A stretch of 64,000 nt of DNA from JAOXRU01 sp965247735. Lineage in GTDB: Bacteria; Bacteroidota; Bacteroidia; Flavobacteriales; Flavobacteriaceae. Under the pieces are notes generated by a model. That model was not told where the DNA came from. It did not search any database and saw only the letters and a program-made list of their open reading frames with translations. The stretch covers positions 4,402,001 through 4,466,000 of the forward strand of contig CBDFHN010000002.1 of assembly GCA_965247735.1 (NCBI GenBank), in the 5' to 3' direction. This document shows, one piece after another, positions 9,029-17,845 of this stretch (position 1 is the stretch's first letter; the number at the start of each line of letters is the position of its first letter). The translations under genes and the position numbers were made by a program.

Positions 9029-10270
9029 TTAGTTAGTTATTGTTGCAGAATTTCCAGATCCTACTCCGATAATACTATCATATAGGTCACCAAAATTTCT
9101 GAAATATACAAGCACAAGGTAGTTGTTTTCTGTATTATGGAAGTTTCCACCAATGTTACTTGTGTCTATAGTTCCATCTTTGTTTCTTATGACATATTTG
9201 TAATTGTAAAAACCTTGTTTTATTTTAAATGAAGTTTCAAGGTTTTCCGTATTTTCATTATAGTAAAGTTTGTTTTCATCATTGAAATCGTAATTATTGA
9301 ATTTACCATATACATAAATGTCTTTTAGTTCAAACTTAGGGTTGTATTTTAACCCAAAATGTATGGTTGAATATTCAGCTTCAATGGAGTAATTAGTTCC
9401 CTGCAAAGTTCTAATCGAGAAATCGCCATTAATATCAGGAAAATAGGTGTAAGGAGCTGTAGCTCTCTCCTTGTTAGTATATAAAAAATGCTGATAGATA
9501 TCTTCTAAAGTAGTGTATGCTACTTGTCCACCTGGAGCTCTAATGTCTTTTGTGTCAAAATTTAGGTATTCGTTTCCTGCAAAAAAACTGGTTTCTGTAT
9601 CGTATTTATAAATTAATGTTGTTCCTAATGTATACTGGGGAGCTATATTTGTTTTTACAGAGGACCAATTGTTATTTTTTAAAATGGCTACTTTAATGTC
9701 TTTTTTGGGATTTGGAATTTGAAGATTATTAGTGTTTATTTTAATATTTACAACTTGTTTGCTGTCTATGAATTTAAAATTTCGTGTTCTTTTAATAGAA
9801 ACACCAACACTAGCTATGTTTTTGTAAATGACAAACCTTCTGGAAAAAAGCAATTCTTCGTTATCGTCATAAATTTCTAGCATATAGTTTCCTGAAATTT
9901 TTACTGCAGTATTTCTGTTGGGAAAATTAAGTTGGTAGTTTGAATAAGATTGTAATGTGTTGAATGAGTTTTTATAGGAAGCTATCCTTTGATCGTCTAG
10001 TCCATTAAGGTATTGAGAGCGTAATACGTCCGATACTGTCCAGTCATAGTTGCAGTGTATTATCTTGTAATAATAATCACTTTCTTCGGCAGTAAGATCA
10101 TCAAACTCCAAATGTATAGGATCTCCAAGTTGAACTACTGGAAATTGATCATCACTTTCTCCTTTGAATATAACTGTTCTAATGTATTCTGGCGGGTTTA
10201 TTTCCTGTTGTACTTGAGCATAGAAAGCAAAAGAAATCAGTATAAAGCAGCACGTTAAGTTTTTTGTCAT
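9029..10270 (-). CDS. DUF5103 exported protein
   Basis: 413 aa starting at the ATG at 10270; the upstream in-frame extension to 10306 would put charged residues ahead of a clean signal peptide (MTKNLTCCFILISFAFYAQ). Typical DUF5103 features are visible: PPEYIRTVIF, the YYKIIHCNYDW block, SQYLNG, and a C-terminal beta-rich YNYKYVI region. The family is conserved across flavobacteria and predicted to be exported; no function is established. Divergent from nqrA, with 199 bp between them. Confidence 0.88.
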   Translation of the reverse strand: MTKNLTCCFILISFAFYAQVQQEINPPEYIRTVIFKGESDDQFPVVQLGDPIHLEFDDLTAEESDYYYKIIHCNYDWTVSDVLRSQYLNGLDDQRIASYKNSFNTLQSYSNYQLNFPNRNTAVKISGNYMLEIYDDNEELLFSRRFVIYKNIASVGVSIKRTRNFKFIDSKQVVNIKINTNNLQIPNPKKDIKVAILKNNNWSSVKTNIAPQYTLGTTLIYKYDTETSFFAGNEYLNFDTKDIRAPGGQVAYTTLEDIYQHFLYTNKERATAPYTYFPDINGDFSIRTLQGTNYSIEAEYSTIHFGLKYNPKFELKDIYVYGKFNNYDFNDENKLYYNENTENLETSFKIKQGFYNYKYVIRNKDGTIDTSNIGGNFHNTENNYLVLVYFRNFGDLYDSIIGVGSGNSATITN

Positions 10271-10293
10271 GGCAATTATTAGTACTATCGTGT

Positions 10294-10301
10294 CAAATAT
10301 A
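10294..10301 (-). promoter_or_regulatory. Possible -7 element of the DUF5103 operon
   Basis: Minus strand TATATTTG, matching TAnnTTTG, 24 nt upstream of the start codon at 10270. No TTG is visible at the usual spacing. Confidence 0.4.
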
Positions 10302-10424
10302 AACAAAAAGTATGCCTAAATATAGGTAAAAATTAAAACATAGTTTGTTATTTAGAATAAGTATAAATATGATGCTTTGCAGTTTTTCTAATGCATCTCA
10401 CAAGGATATCTGCTCTTAAAATTT

Positions 10425-10432
10425 TAAATTTG
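10425..10432 (+). promoter_or_regulatory. Possible -7 element of the nqr operon
   Basis: TAAATTTG matches TAnnTTTG, 37 nt upstream of the nqrA ATG. The -33 TTG is not evident at the usual distance. Confidence 0.4.
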
Positions 10433-10469
10433 CTGGAATTTTTTAAGTAAATTAAAAGTCTATTAACAT

Positions 10470-11822
10470 ATGTCAAAAGACATTCGAATTAAGAAGGGCT
10501 TAAACATTAAATTAGTTGGGGAAGCTCAGCAAACTACTAAAAAGGCAGTGCCTAGTAATGTTTATGCTATAAAACTTTCGGACTTTCACGGAATAATACC
10601 AAAGCTATTAGTAAAAGTAGGAGATAAGGTAAAGGCTGGCTCGCCAGTGTTTTACAATAAATCCATAGCGGAGATGCAATTTGTATCACCTGTTAGTGGC
10701 GAGGTATCAGAAATTGAAAGAGGAGAGCGAAGAAAAGTAATAACTATCAAAATTAAAGCAGATAAAGAGCAGGTGTTTGAAGCACATGACACTTTAGATG
10801 TTTCAAGTTTAGATGGTGAAGCGGTTAAAAAGCATTTGTTAAAATCAGGGTGTTGGCCATTTATTCAGCAAAGGCCATATGCTGTTATCGCAAATCCTAA
10901 CCAAAAGCCAAAATCCATTTTTATATCTGCTTATGCCAGTGCACCACTAGCAGCAGATTATGATTATGTATTGGATGGGAAAGAAAAAGAATTGCAAACC
11001 GCCATAACAGCACTGTCTAAGTTAACAGATGGAACTGTTTATGTAGGGGTAGGTAAGTCTTCTAATTCCCCTCTTAAAAATATAGAAGGAGCAACAATTG
11101 TTAATGTATCTGGGCCACATCCTTCCGGAAATGTAGGGATTTTGATCAATAGATTAGATCCTGTTAATAAAGGAGAAGTTGTTTGGACAGTAACACCACA
11201 AGATTTAGTAATTATTGGGGAGTTGCTATTAAAAGGAGAGTTTAATGCAGAAAGAACAATAGCGCTAGCAGGTTCTTCTGTAAAGGATCCACAATACTAT
11301 ACTACAAAAATAGGAGCTGAGGTTGCTACTTTTGTATATGCTTCTGGAGTTAACAATGATAACTCAAGAGTTATAGATGGTAATGTACTAACTGGTACTA
11401 AAATAAGCAAAGATGGTTATTTAGGATACTATAGTAATGTTGTTACTGTAATTCCTGAAGGAGATGATTATGAGCTTTTTGGTTGGAATAAGCCAGTTTT
11501 TAATAAAATATCACCTTCAAGAGCAATGACTTTCTCTTGGATGATGCCAAATAAAAAGTACGATCTTGATACCAATACCAATGGAGAACATAGAGCTTTT
11601 GTGGTAACTGGTAGTTACGAACAGGTTTTTCCGTTCGATATTTATCCACTGCAGTTGTTAAAAGCATGTATGTATAAAGATTTAGACGAAATGGAGGTTT
11701 TAGGAATGTACGAAGTTGCACCTGAAGACTTTGCGGTTACAGAATTTATTTGTGTATCTAAGCAGCCACATCAGCAGATTATCAGAGAAGGGTTAGACTT
11801 AATGATTAAAGAAATAGGGTAA
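10470..11822 (+). CDS. nqrA: Na+-translocating NADH:quinone reductase subunit A
   Basis: 450 aa, standard length. NqrA is the peripheral, cofactor-poor subunit associated with quinone reduction. Recognised by the N-terminal IRIKKGLNIKLVGEAQ, the barrel-sandwich segment LLVKVGDKVKAGSPV, WPFIQQRPYAVIANPNQKPKSIF, and the central NVSGPHPSGNVGI. First gene of nqrABCDEF; nqrB follows after 4 nt. The complex pumps Na+ across the inner membrane as it oxidises NADH, as is usual in marine flavobacteria. Confidence 0.97.
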   Translation: MSKDIRIKKGLNIKLVGEAQQTTKKAVPSNVYAIKLSDFHGIIPKLLVKVGDKVKAGSPVFYNKSIAEMQFVSPVSGEVSEIERGERRKVITIKIKADKEQVFEAHDTLDVSSLDGEAVKKHLLKSGCWPFIQQRPYAVIANPNQKPKSIFISAYASAPLAADYDYVLDGKEKELQTAITALSKLTDGTVYVGVGKSSNSPLKNIEGATIVNVSGPHPSGNVGILINRLDPVNKGEVVWTVTPQDLVIIGELLLKGEFNAERTIALAGSSVKDPQYYTTKIGAEVATFVYASGVNNDNSRVIDGNVLTGTKISKDGYLGYYSNVVTVIPEGDDYELFGWNKPVFNKISPSRAMTFSWMMPNKKYDLDTNTNGEHRAFVVTGSYEQVFPFDIYPLQLLKACMYKDLDEMEVLGMYEVAPEDFAVTEFICVSKQPHQQIIREGLDLMIKEIG

Positions 11823-11826
11823 CGAT

Positions 11827-13014
11827 ATGGGATTAAAGCAAAATTTACATAAGTTAAAACTAAAGTATGCAGATACAAAAATGGCAGCATCTTTTAATGC
11901 TATCCATACATTTTTGTATGCTCCAAACGAGGTTACACATTCTGGAGGTCATATAAAGGCCGCAGATGATTTAAAGCGAACAATGAATACCGTAATCATG
12001 GCAATGGTGCCATGTTTGATTTTTGGTATGTTCAATGCAGGATATCAGCATTTTGCTGCAATTGGTGCTCCAGTAGAATTTCTATCATGGGATGCTTTTT
12101 GGATAGGAATCATTAAAGTTCTTCCAATAGTAGTAGTGTCTTACGGAGTTGGTTTATTGGTAGAAATTATTTTTGCTACCATAAAAAAACATGAAGTAGA
12201 AGAAGGATATTTGGTAACAGGTATGTTAGTTCCATTAATTGTACCAATAGATACACCATTATGGATGTTAGCAATAGCTGTTATTTTTGGTGTTGTTATC
12301 GGAAAAGAGGTTTTTGGTGGTACAGGAATGAATATATTAAATCCTGCACTTACTATCCGTGCTTTTCTATTCTTTGCATATCCAACATGGATGAGTGGAG
12401 ATAAAGTTTGGGTTTATGGGGCAACTGAAGCAGCTAATACACCAGGTGCTGATGCAATTTCTGGAGAAACAATTTTAGGAAGCTTAGCACAAGGTAATGA
12501 AGTGTCGCATTCTGTAATGGATATGTTTTGGGGTTTTATTCCTGGGTCTATTGGAGAAACATCTACACTTCTAATTTTGTTAGGAGGTCTATTCTTAATA
12601 TTTGCAAAAATAGGAAGTTGGAGAATCATGTTGTCTTCTGTGATAGGAGCATTGGTTATGGGCTTAATTTTTAATGGAGTTATAAGTCAAGGATGGTTGC
12701 CAGAATCAAGTAAGTTTTATGCGCTAATGAGTACTACTTTTTGGCATCACTTATTAATTGGTGGATTTGCTTTCGGTACCGTATTTATGGCTACCGATCC
12801 AGTTACAGCATCACAAACCAATAAAGGAAAATGGATATACGGATTTTTAATTGGGTTTTTATCAATCTTAATTAGAGTATTCAACCCTGCATTCCCAGAA
12901 GGAGTAATGTTAGCGATTTTATTAATGAACGTTTTTGCACCAACAATAGACCATTATGTGGTTCAAGGTAATGTAAAGAAAAGACTGAAGCGTTTAAAAG
13001 TTAAAACAGCGTAA
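11827..13014 (+). CDS. nqrB: Na+-translocating NADH:quinone reductase subunit B
   Basis: 395 aa integral membrane protein with about ten helices, ending in GVMLAILLMNVFAPTIDHYVV. NqrB carries a covalent FMN on a Thr and riboflavin. By alignment with remembered Vibrio NqrB, the acceptor should be T215 in the segment S212-G-E-T215; the usual form is SGAT, so the residue before the Thr is Glu here instead of Ala. The remaining landmarks, RAFLFFAYP and WGFIPGSIGETSTL, match the family. The flavin is expected to be attached by the ApbE encoded at the end of this cluster. Confidence 0.97.
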   Translation: MGLKQNLHKLKLKYADTKMAASFNAIHTFLYAPNEVTHSGGHIKAADDLKRTMNTVIMAMVPCLIFGMFNAGYQHFAAIGAPVEFLSWDAFWIGIIKVLPIVVVSYGVGLLVEIIFATIKKHEVEEGYLVTGMLVPLIVPIDTPLWMLAIAVIFGVVIGKEVFGGTGMNILNPALTIRAFLFFAYPTWMSGDKVWVYGATEAANTPGADAISGETILGSLAQGNEVSHSVMDMFWGFIPGSIGETSTLLILLGGLFLIFAKIGSWRIMLSSVIGALVMGLIFNGVISQGWLPESSKFYALMSTTFWHHLLIGGFAFGTVFMATDPVTASQTNKGKWIYGFLIGFLSILIRVFNPAFPEGVMLAILLMNVFAPTIDHYVVQGNVKKRLKRLKVKTA

Positions 13015-13016
13015 TC

Positions 13017-13772
13017 ATGGCTATAGATACTAGTAAAAATTCATATACAATTATTTTTTCCATTATAATGGTGGTAGTTGTAGGAGGTGTTCTTGCTTTT
13101 TTGGCGTCTTATTTAGCGCCTCAAATTAAGGAGAATAAGATCATAGAGACACAGCAGAACATTTTGTATGCTATGGGAGTTAATGAGAATGTAGGAAGTG
13201 GTGATATTGAATTTGTTTCGGCAGATAAAGTAACAGAAGTCTTTTCTAAATATGTTACTCAACAGTTAATAATTACAGGAGCTTCTGCGGAGAAAGATGA
13301 TAAGGCTTATTTAGTGAGTGTTAAAACTGAAAAAAAATTAGCTAAGGATCCATCTCATGTTAGAAAATTGCCATTGTTTGTTGGAGAAAAAGATGGTAAA
13401 ACACTTTATGTTGCCCCAATTAGAGGAAAAGGACTTTGGGATGCAATCTGGGGTTATGTTGCCATGGATAAAGATATGGTTGTTCAAGGTGTGTTTTTTG
13501 ACCATAGAGGAGAAACACCTGGGTTAGGAGCAAACATTAAGCAACGTTATTTTATGGATGATTTTGTTGGAGAACATCTTTTTGATATAAACAATACATT
13601 TACAGGTATTGCAGTAGCAAAAGGAAATGGAGATCCTAAAAACGAAGAAAAAACGGATAATGAGGTAGATGCAATAGCAGGAGCTACAATAACTGGAAAC
13701 GGTGTTGCAGAAATGCTTAAAAGCGATTTGAAGCTTTATGTACCTTATTTTAAAACTTTAAAAAATAAGTAA
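13017..13772 (+). CDS. nqrC: Na+-translocating NADH:quinone reductase subunit C
   Basis: 251 aa with one N-terminal membrane helix (about 10-32) and a periplasmic FMN-binding domain. The flavinylation motif is A221-G-A-T224 within DAIAGATITGNGV; T224 is the predicted covalent FMN site. GETPGLGANI and the LWDAIWGYVA block are also typical. It starts 2 nt after the nqrB stop. Confidence 0.97.
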   Translation: MAIDTSKNSYTIIFSIIMVVVVGGVLAFLASYLAPQIKENKIIETQQNILYAMGVNENVGSGDIEFVSADKVTEVFSKYVTQQLIITGASAEKDDKAYLVSVKTEKKLAKDPSHVRKLPLFVGEKDGKTLYVAPIRGKGLWDAIWGYVAMDKDMVVQGVFFDHRGETPGLGANIKQRYFMDDFVGEHLFDINNTFTGIAVAKGNGDPKNEEKTDNEVDAIAGATITGNGVAEMLKSDLKLYVPYFKTLKNK

Positions 13773-13774
13773 TT

Positions 13775-14419
13775 ATGGGACTTTTATCAAAAAAAGATGC
13801 CGGATTAATATTAGACCCATTAACAGATAATAACCCTGTTACAATACAGGTTCTTGGTATTTGTTCTGCATTAGCAATTACTGCAGAGTTGAAACCATCA
13901 ATTGTAATGGCAATATCTGTAATGTTTGTTCTTGGAGTAGGAAATGTTGTAATTTCTTTATTGAGAAATGTTATTCCATCAAAAATTAGAATTATCGTTC
14001 AGCTAATTGTTGTTGCTACATTGGTGATAATGGTGGATCAGGTATTAAAAGCTTTTGCATATACTTTAAGTAAAGAACTTTCTGTTTTTATTGGTCTAAT
14101 CATTACTAACTGTATCATTATGGGGCGTTTTGAAGCTTTTGCTTTGGCAAACAAGCCTTGGAAATCGTTCTTAGATGGTATTGGTAACTCGTTTGGTTAT
14201 GGAATAATATTGATTATTGTAGGATTCTTTAGAGAGTTATTAGGTTCTGGAACATTGTTAGGATTTAAAGTATTAGGGGATCCTATCGAAAAAACAGGAT
14301 TGTATGCTTTAGGGTACGAGAACAATGGATTTATGGTATTGTCTCCAATGGCGTTAATTGTTGTGGGGATTATCATATGGATTCAAAGAAGTAGAAACAA
14401 AGCATTAATTGAAGACTAG
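13775..14419 (+). CDS. nqrD: Na+-translocating NADH:quinone reductase subunit D
   Basis: 214 aa, six-helix membrane subunit of the NqrD/RnfE type (LTDNNPVTIQVLGICSALAI, TNCIIMGRFEAFAL, LDGIGNSFGYG). NqrD and NqrE together hold the intramembrane Fe-S centre; the conserved Cys residues in GICSAL and ITNCIIMG are present. It is normally followed directly by nqrE. Here a foreign-looking 0.46-kb segment begins right after its TAG stop. Confidence 0.97.
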   Translation: MGLLSKKDAGLILDPLTDNNPVTIQVLGICSALAITAELKPSIVMAISVMFVLGVGNVVISLLRNVIPSKIRIIVQLIVVATLVIMVDQVLKAFAYTLSKELSVFIGLIITNCIIMGRFEAFALANKPWKSFLDGIGNSFGYGIILIIVGFFRELLGSGTLLGFKVLGDPIEKTGLYALGYENNGFMVLSPMALIVVGIIIWIQRSRNKALIED

Positions 14420-14421
14420 AT

Positions 14422-14455
14422 ATAAAGTAAGCAGTGATCAGTTGCAGTTTACAGT
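14422..14455. repeat. Left heptamer array of the four-helix-bundle insert
   Basis: Five consecutive units of about 7 nt ending in AGT: ATAAAGT, AAGCAGT, GATCAGT, TGCAGT (6 nt), TTACAGT. On the minus strand they read as ACTGnnn units ending in ACTTTAT. They are the reverse-orientation counterpart of the array at 14841-14875. Confidence 0.75.
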
Positions 14456-14474
14456 AAATGCAAAAAGATGTGAT

Positions 14475-14852
14475 ATGGATTTTAAAAGTTTGTTAGCATA
14501 TGAAAAATCGTTTGATTTAGCTATGCAGGTTTTTGAAATTTCAAAAAGTTTTCCAAAAGAGGAAAAATATTCTTTAACTGATCAGATAAGAAGGTCATCA
14601 AGAAGTGTATCAGTAAACATTGCTGAGGCTTATAGAAAAAGGGTTTATCCTAAACATTTTATAAGTAAGTTGTCAGACTGTGATGCGGAAAATTCAGAAA
14701 CACAGGCTTGGTTGCAGTTTTGTTTAGCTTGTAAGTATATAAATGAAATAAAATTTAATGAATTAATAAAAAAAAGTGAAGAAGTAGGTAGGTTAATCAA
14801 CTATATGATGTTACATCCAAATAAATTTGGAGTATCTAGGACTGATAACTGA
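14475..14852 (+). CDS. Four-helix-bundle protein (23S rRNA intervening-sequence / S23 family)
   Basis: 125 aa from the ATG at 14475; a reading from 14409 would overlap nqrD and translate the flanking repeat. Family signature: AYEKSFDLAMQVFEISKSFPKEEKYSLTDQ (in two parts), IRRSSRSVSVNIAEAY, and helices ending LINYMMLHP. These small bundles are encoded in 23S rRNA intervening sequences in some bacteria and resemble the Avd accessory protein of diversity-generating retroelements; their function is unclear. It interrupts nqrD-nqrE, is flanked by inverted heptamer arrays, and its TGA stop lies inside the right array. No reverse transcriptase is nearby. Confidence 0.88.
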   Translation: MDFKSLLAYEKSFDLAMQVFEISKSFPKEEKYSLTDQIRRSSRSVSVNIAEAYRKRVYPKHFISKLSDCDAENSETQAWLQFCLACKYINEIKFNELIKKSEEVGRLINYMMLHPNKFGVSRTDN

Positions 14853-14875
14853 ATACTGAACACTGAATACTTAAA
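14841..14875. repeat. Right heptamer array of the four-helix-bundle insert
   Basis: Five perfect-length 7-nt units: ACTGATA, ACTGAAT, ACTGAAC, ACTGAAT, ACTTAAA. The first two supply the TGA stop of the four-helix-bundle gene. The array mirrors the one at 14422-14455, including the ACTT variant at its outer edge, and ends 3 nt before the nqrE ATG. Confidence 0.8.
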
Positions 14876-14878
14876 ACA

Positions 14879-15604
14879 ATGGAGCATTTAGAATTATTTT
14901 TTAAATCGATTTTTATAGATAACATGGTTTTTGCAACATTCTTAGGAATGTGTTCTTACCTTGCTGTATCTAAAAAAGTTTCAACAGCAGTAGGTCTTGG
15001 TGCTGCCGTTATATTTGTAATGGCGATTACCGTACCATTAAACTGGTTGTTAGATCAGTATATATTACAAGAAGGTGCATTAGTGTGGTTAGGACCAGAA
15101 TATGCGGAATATGATTTAAGTTTCCTTTCGTTTATCCTATTTATTGCTACTATTGCTACAATGGTACAGTTGGTTGAGATTATTGTGGAGAAATTTTCTC
15201 CATCATTATATAACTCTTTAGGTATCTTTTTGCCACTTATTGCAGTAAACTGTGCTATTCTTGGAGGGTCGTTATTTATGCAGTCTAGAGAGATTGAAAC
15301 TTTAGGATTGGCTTTTAATTATGGAGTTTCTTCTGGTATTGGATGGTTTTTAGCGATTTTAGCAATTGCGGCTATACGTGAAAAAATCAGGTATTCTAAT
15401 GTACCACCACCATTAAGAGGATTGGGAATTACTTTTATTCTTACAGGGTTAATGGCAATTGGGTTTCAGAGTTTTGGAGGAATGCTAACTGGTGATAACG
15501 AGGTTGTAGAAAAAAAGGAAGAAACAGTTAAAGTGGAAGAGGAAAAGAAGAAGGAAGACCTGAAACTTGCTGAAAATACTAACGATAATAAAAGCGCAGA
15601 ATAA
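14879..15604 (+). CDS. nqrE: Na+-translocating NADH:quinone reductase subunit E
   Basis: 241 aa; the first 200 residues are the six-helix NqrE/RnfA core (FIDNMVFATFLGMCSYLAVSK, PLIAVNCAILGGSLFMQ), with the Fe-S-centre Cys residues in GMCSY and VNCAIL. The last 35-40 residues are a charged Lys/Glu/Asp/Asn tail beyond the usual ~200 aa. Separated from nqrD by the inserted element. The last base of its stop is the first base of nqrF. Confidence 0.96.
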   Translation: MEHLELFFKSIFIDNMVFATFLGMCSYLAVSKKVSTAVGLGAAVIFVMAITVPLNWLLDQYILQEGALVWLGPEYAEYDLSFLSFILFIATIATMVQLVEIIVEKFSPSLYNSLGIFLPLIAVNCAILGGSLFMQSREIETLGLAFNYGVSSGIGWFLAILAIAAIREKIRYSNVPPPLRGLGITFILTGLMAIGFQSFGGMLTGDNEVVEKKEETVKVEEEKKKEDLKLAENTNDNKSAE

Positions 15605-16911
15605 TGATATTAGCAAGTACATTAGGAACTATTGCAGTAACAGTTATTGCGTTTTTGGTTCTGACATTAATTTTGGTAAGTATTTTGCTTTTTGCAAAAG
15701 ATAAATTACTGCCTTCTGGTAATGTTAAAATTACAATCAATGGAGAAAAGGTAATAGAAGTTCCTTCGGGAGATTCTTTATTGTCTACATTGGGTAGTCA
15801 AAAAATATTTTTACCTTCTGCTTGTGGTGGTGGTGGAACATGTGTTCAGTGCGAATGCCATGTTCATGATGGTGGTGGTGAAGCATTGCCAACAGAAGTA
15901 CCTCACTTTACAAGAAAAGAGCTGAAAGATGGTATTCGTTTAGGGTGTCAGGTAAAAGTAAAACAGGACATGAATATTTCTATTCCAGAAGAAATTTTTG
16001 GAATCAAGAAATGGGAAGCTACTGTTGTACGTAATTTTAATGTAGCATCTTTTATTAAGGAATTTGTTGTGGAGATTCCTGAAGATATGGGATATAAAGC
16101 AGGTGGGTATATTCAAATTGAAATTCCTGAATGTGATATAAAATTTTCAGATATGGATATTACGGCACATCCAGAAGAGCATGAAACTCCAGATAAATTC
16201 CAAGTAGAATGGGATAAATTTGGATTATGGCCTTTAACAATGAAAAACACAGAGATTGTTGAACGTGCATATTCTATGGCTTCTTATCCTGCAGAAGGAA
16301 GAGAAATTATGTTGAATGTTCGTATCGCTACTCCGCCATGGGATAGAGCTAAAAACGGATGGATGGATGTAAATCCTGGTATTGCCTCTTCTTATATTTT
16401 CTCAAGGAAAAAAGGAGATAAAGTAACTATTTCTGGACCTTATGGAGAATTCTTTATTAATGATTCAGATGCCGAAATGTTGTATGTAGGTGGTGGAGCT
16501 GGTATGGCACCAATGCGTTCTCATCTATATCAATTATTTAGAACATTAAAAACGGGTAGAAAAGTTAGCTATTGGTATGGTGGACGTTCTAAGCGTGAAT
16601 TGTTTTATTTAGATCACTTTTATAAATTAGAGAAAGATTTTCCTAATTTCAAGTTCTATTTAGTGTTGTCCGAGCCAGCACCAGAAGATAATTGGGTGAA
16701 TAAAAAAGATGTAGATGATAGCGTAGGAGATGGGTTTACAGGATTTGTGCATCAATCTGTTATGGATGAGTACTTGTCTAAGCACGAATCTCCAGAAGAT
16801 TTGGAGCTGTATTTCTGTGGTCCTCCATTAATGAACAAAGCTGTTCAGAAAATGGGAGAAGATTATGGTCTTGCAGATGAGAATATAAGATTTGATGATT
16901 TTGGAGGATAA
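15604..16911 (+). CDS. nqrF: Na+-translocating NADH:quinone reductase subunit F
   Basis: 435 aa. An N-terminal membrane helix (about 8-31), a plant-type 2Fe-2S domain with C74, C80, C83 and C115, an FAD domain (RAYSMASYP) and an NADH-binding domain (VGGGAGMAPMRSH, then LELYFCGPPLMNKA). This is the NADH-oxidising entry point of the complex. The last of the six nqr genes, followed by a strong terminator, though the DUF4846-apbE group resumes on the same strand about 75 bp downstream. Confidence 0.97.
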   Translation: MILASTLGTIAVTVIAFLVLTLILVSILLFAKDKLLPSGNVKITINGEKVIEVPSGDSLLSTLGSQKIFLPSACGGGGTCVQCECHVHDGGGEALPTEVPHFTRKELKDGIRLGCQVKVKQDMNISIPEEIFGIKKWEATVVRNFNVASFIKEFVVEIPEDMGYKAGGYIQIEIPECDIKFSDMDITAHPEEHETPDKFQVEWDKFGLWPLTMKNTEIVERAYSMASYPAEGREIMLNVRIATPPWDRAKNGWMDVNPGIASSYIFSRKKGDKVTISGPYGEFFINDSDAEMLYVGGGAGMAPMRSHLYQLFRTLKTGRKVSYWYGGRSKRELFYLDHFYKLEKDFPNFKFYLVLSEPAPEDNWVNKKDVDDSVGDGFTGFVHQSVMDEYLSKHESPEDLELYFCGPPLMNKAVQKMGEDYGLADENIRFDDFGG

Positions 16912-16930
16912 TCCAAATGATAATAATTTA

Positions 16931-16959
16931 AAACCGATACTTTTGTATCGGTTTTTTTA
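16931..16959 (+). terminator. Terminator of the nqr operon
   Basis: A perfect 10-bp stem AAACCGATAC / GTATCGGTTT with a TTTT loop, followed by seven T. It lies 20 nt past the nqrF stop. Confidence 0.92.
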
Positions 16960-16984
16960 TAGCTAAAAAAGAAAAATCAAAGTA

Positions 16985-17845
16985 GTGAAAAAAGGAATTG
17001 TCTTAACTGTATTGATACTGCTGTTACTAATTGTATTGTATCAGATTAGACCAGTAAAACAAACTGTAATCTCTTTGGTGACTAGTCCTAGTTATTTAAA
17101 TAAAGAAGGGTTAACAGTAAAGAGTAGAGTGTCTATTCCTGAAGGGTATTTCAGAGATTCACTAAGTAAGCATTCTTTTGAATACTATGTTAGGAATCAA
17201 AAATTAAAAGCCTTTGGTGCTAAAGTTATTAATTATGATAGCACACCGTATTTTTACCAATTGGGTCATGTTGGTGTATTGAATATATCAGTTCCGAAAA
17301 ATGGATTACAGCAATGTGCAGATGCCTTAATTAGGATTAGAAGTGAATATCTCTGGTCACAAAATCAAAAAAATAAAATTGGTTTTGAATTCACAAGTGG
17401 ACATTACTGTTCTTGGATAAAATATGCAGAAGGCTATAGACCAAAAGTTGCTGGTAGTAAGGTTGGTTTTCATAAAACGGCAAAGGCAAATCATACAAAA
17501 GCAAACTTTTATAAGTACCTTAATCTTATTTATATGTATTCTGGTACCTTGTCTCTGAATGTAGAAATGAAAGAGATTAAAAACCTAGCTAAACTTAAAA
17601 TTGGAGACATGCTAATATTAGGTGGTTCTCCAGGACATGTAATTATGATTGCAGATAAAATAAAGAATCAAGAAGGGGATCTTTTATTTCTGTTTATTCA
17701 AGGAAATACCCCTGCGCAGAGTGTACATATGTTGAAGAATTTATCGGATGCTAGTATTTCTCCTTGGTATGAACTGGATTTATCAAAAGAAGTTTCGGTC
17801 CCTGGGTATACGTTTGATAAGCCAAAATTTATACGTTTTAAATGA
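16985..17845 (+). CDS. DUF4846 protein, exported or membrane-anchored
   Basis: 286 aa from a GTG start. N-terminal hydrophobic segment (about 4-20), then the DUF4846 region with FQ-poor but typical blocks: YRNQ-like YYVRNQKLKAFG, LQQCADALIRIRSEYLW, FTSGHYCSWIKYAEGYRP and KIGDMLILGGSPGHVIMIAD. Function is not established; the Cys and His in GHYC and GSPGHV recall a papain-like fold, but that is inference. It overlaps the next gene by 4 nt (ATGA) and belongs to a group with apbE directly after nqrF. Confidence 0.85.
   Translation: MKKGIVLTVLILLLLIVLYQIRPVKQTVISLVTSPSYLNKEGLTVKSRVSIPEGYFRDSLSKHSFEYYVRNQKLKAFGAKVINYDSTPYFYQLGHVGVLNISVPKNGLQQCADALIRIRSEYLWSQNQKNKIGFEFTSGHYCSWIKYAEGYRPKVAGSKVGFHKTAKANHTKANFYKYLNLIYMYSGTLSLNVEMKEIKNLAKLKIGDMLILGGSPGHVIMIADKIKNQEGDLLFLFIQGNTPAQSVHMLKNLSDASISPWYELDLSKEVSVPGYTFDKPKFIRFK

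Noticed and set aside
14409..14474. Upstream extension of the four-helix-bundle protein
   Set aside because: It would overlap nqrD and translate the left heptamer array; family members start at the MDFK-type Met.
14475..14852. Part of a diversity-generating retroelement (Avd-like protein)
   Set aside because: No reverse transcriptase, template repeat or variable repeat is visible; the fold resemblance alone is not enough.
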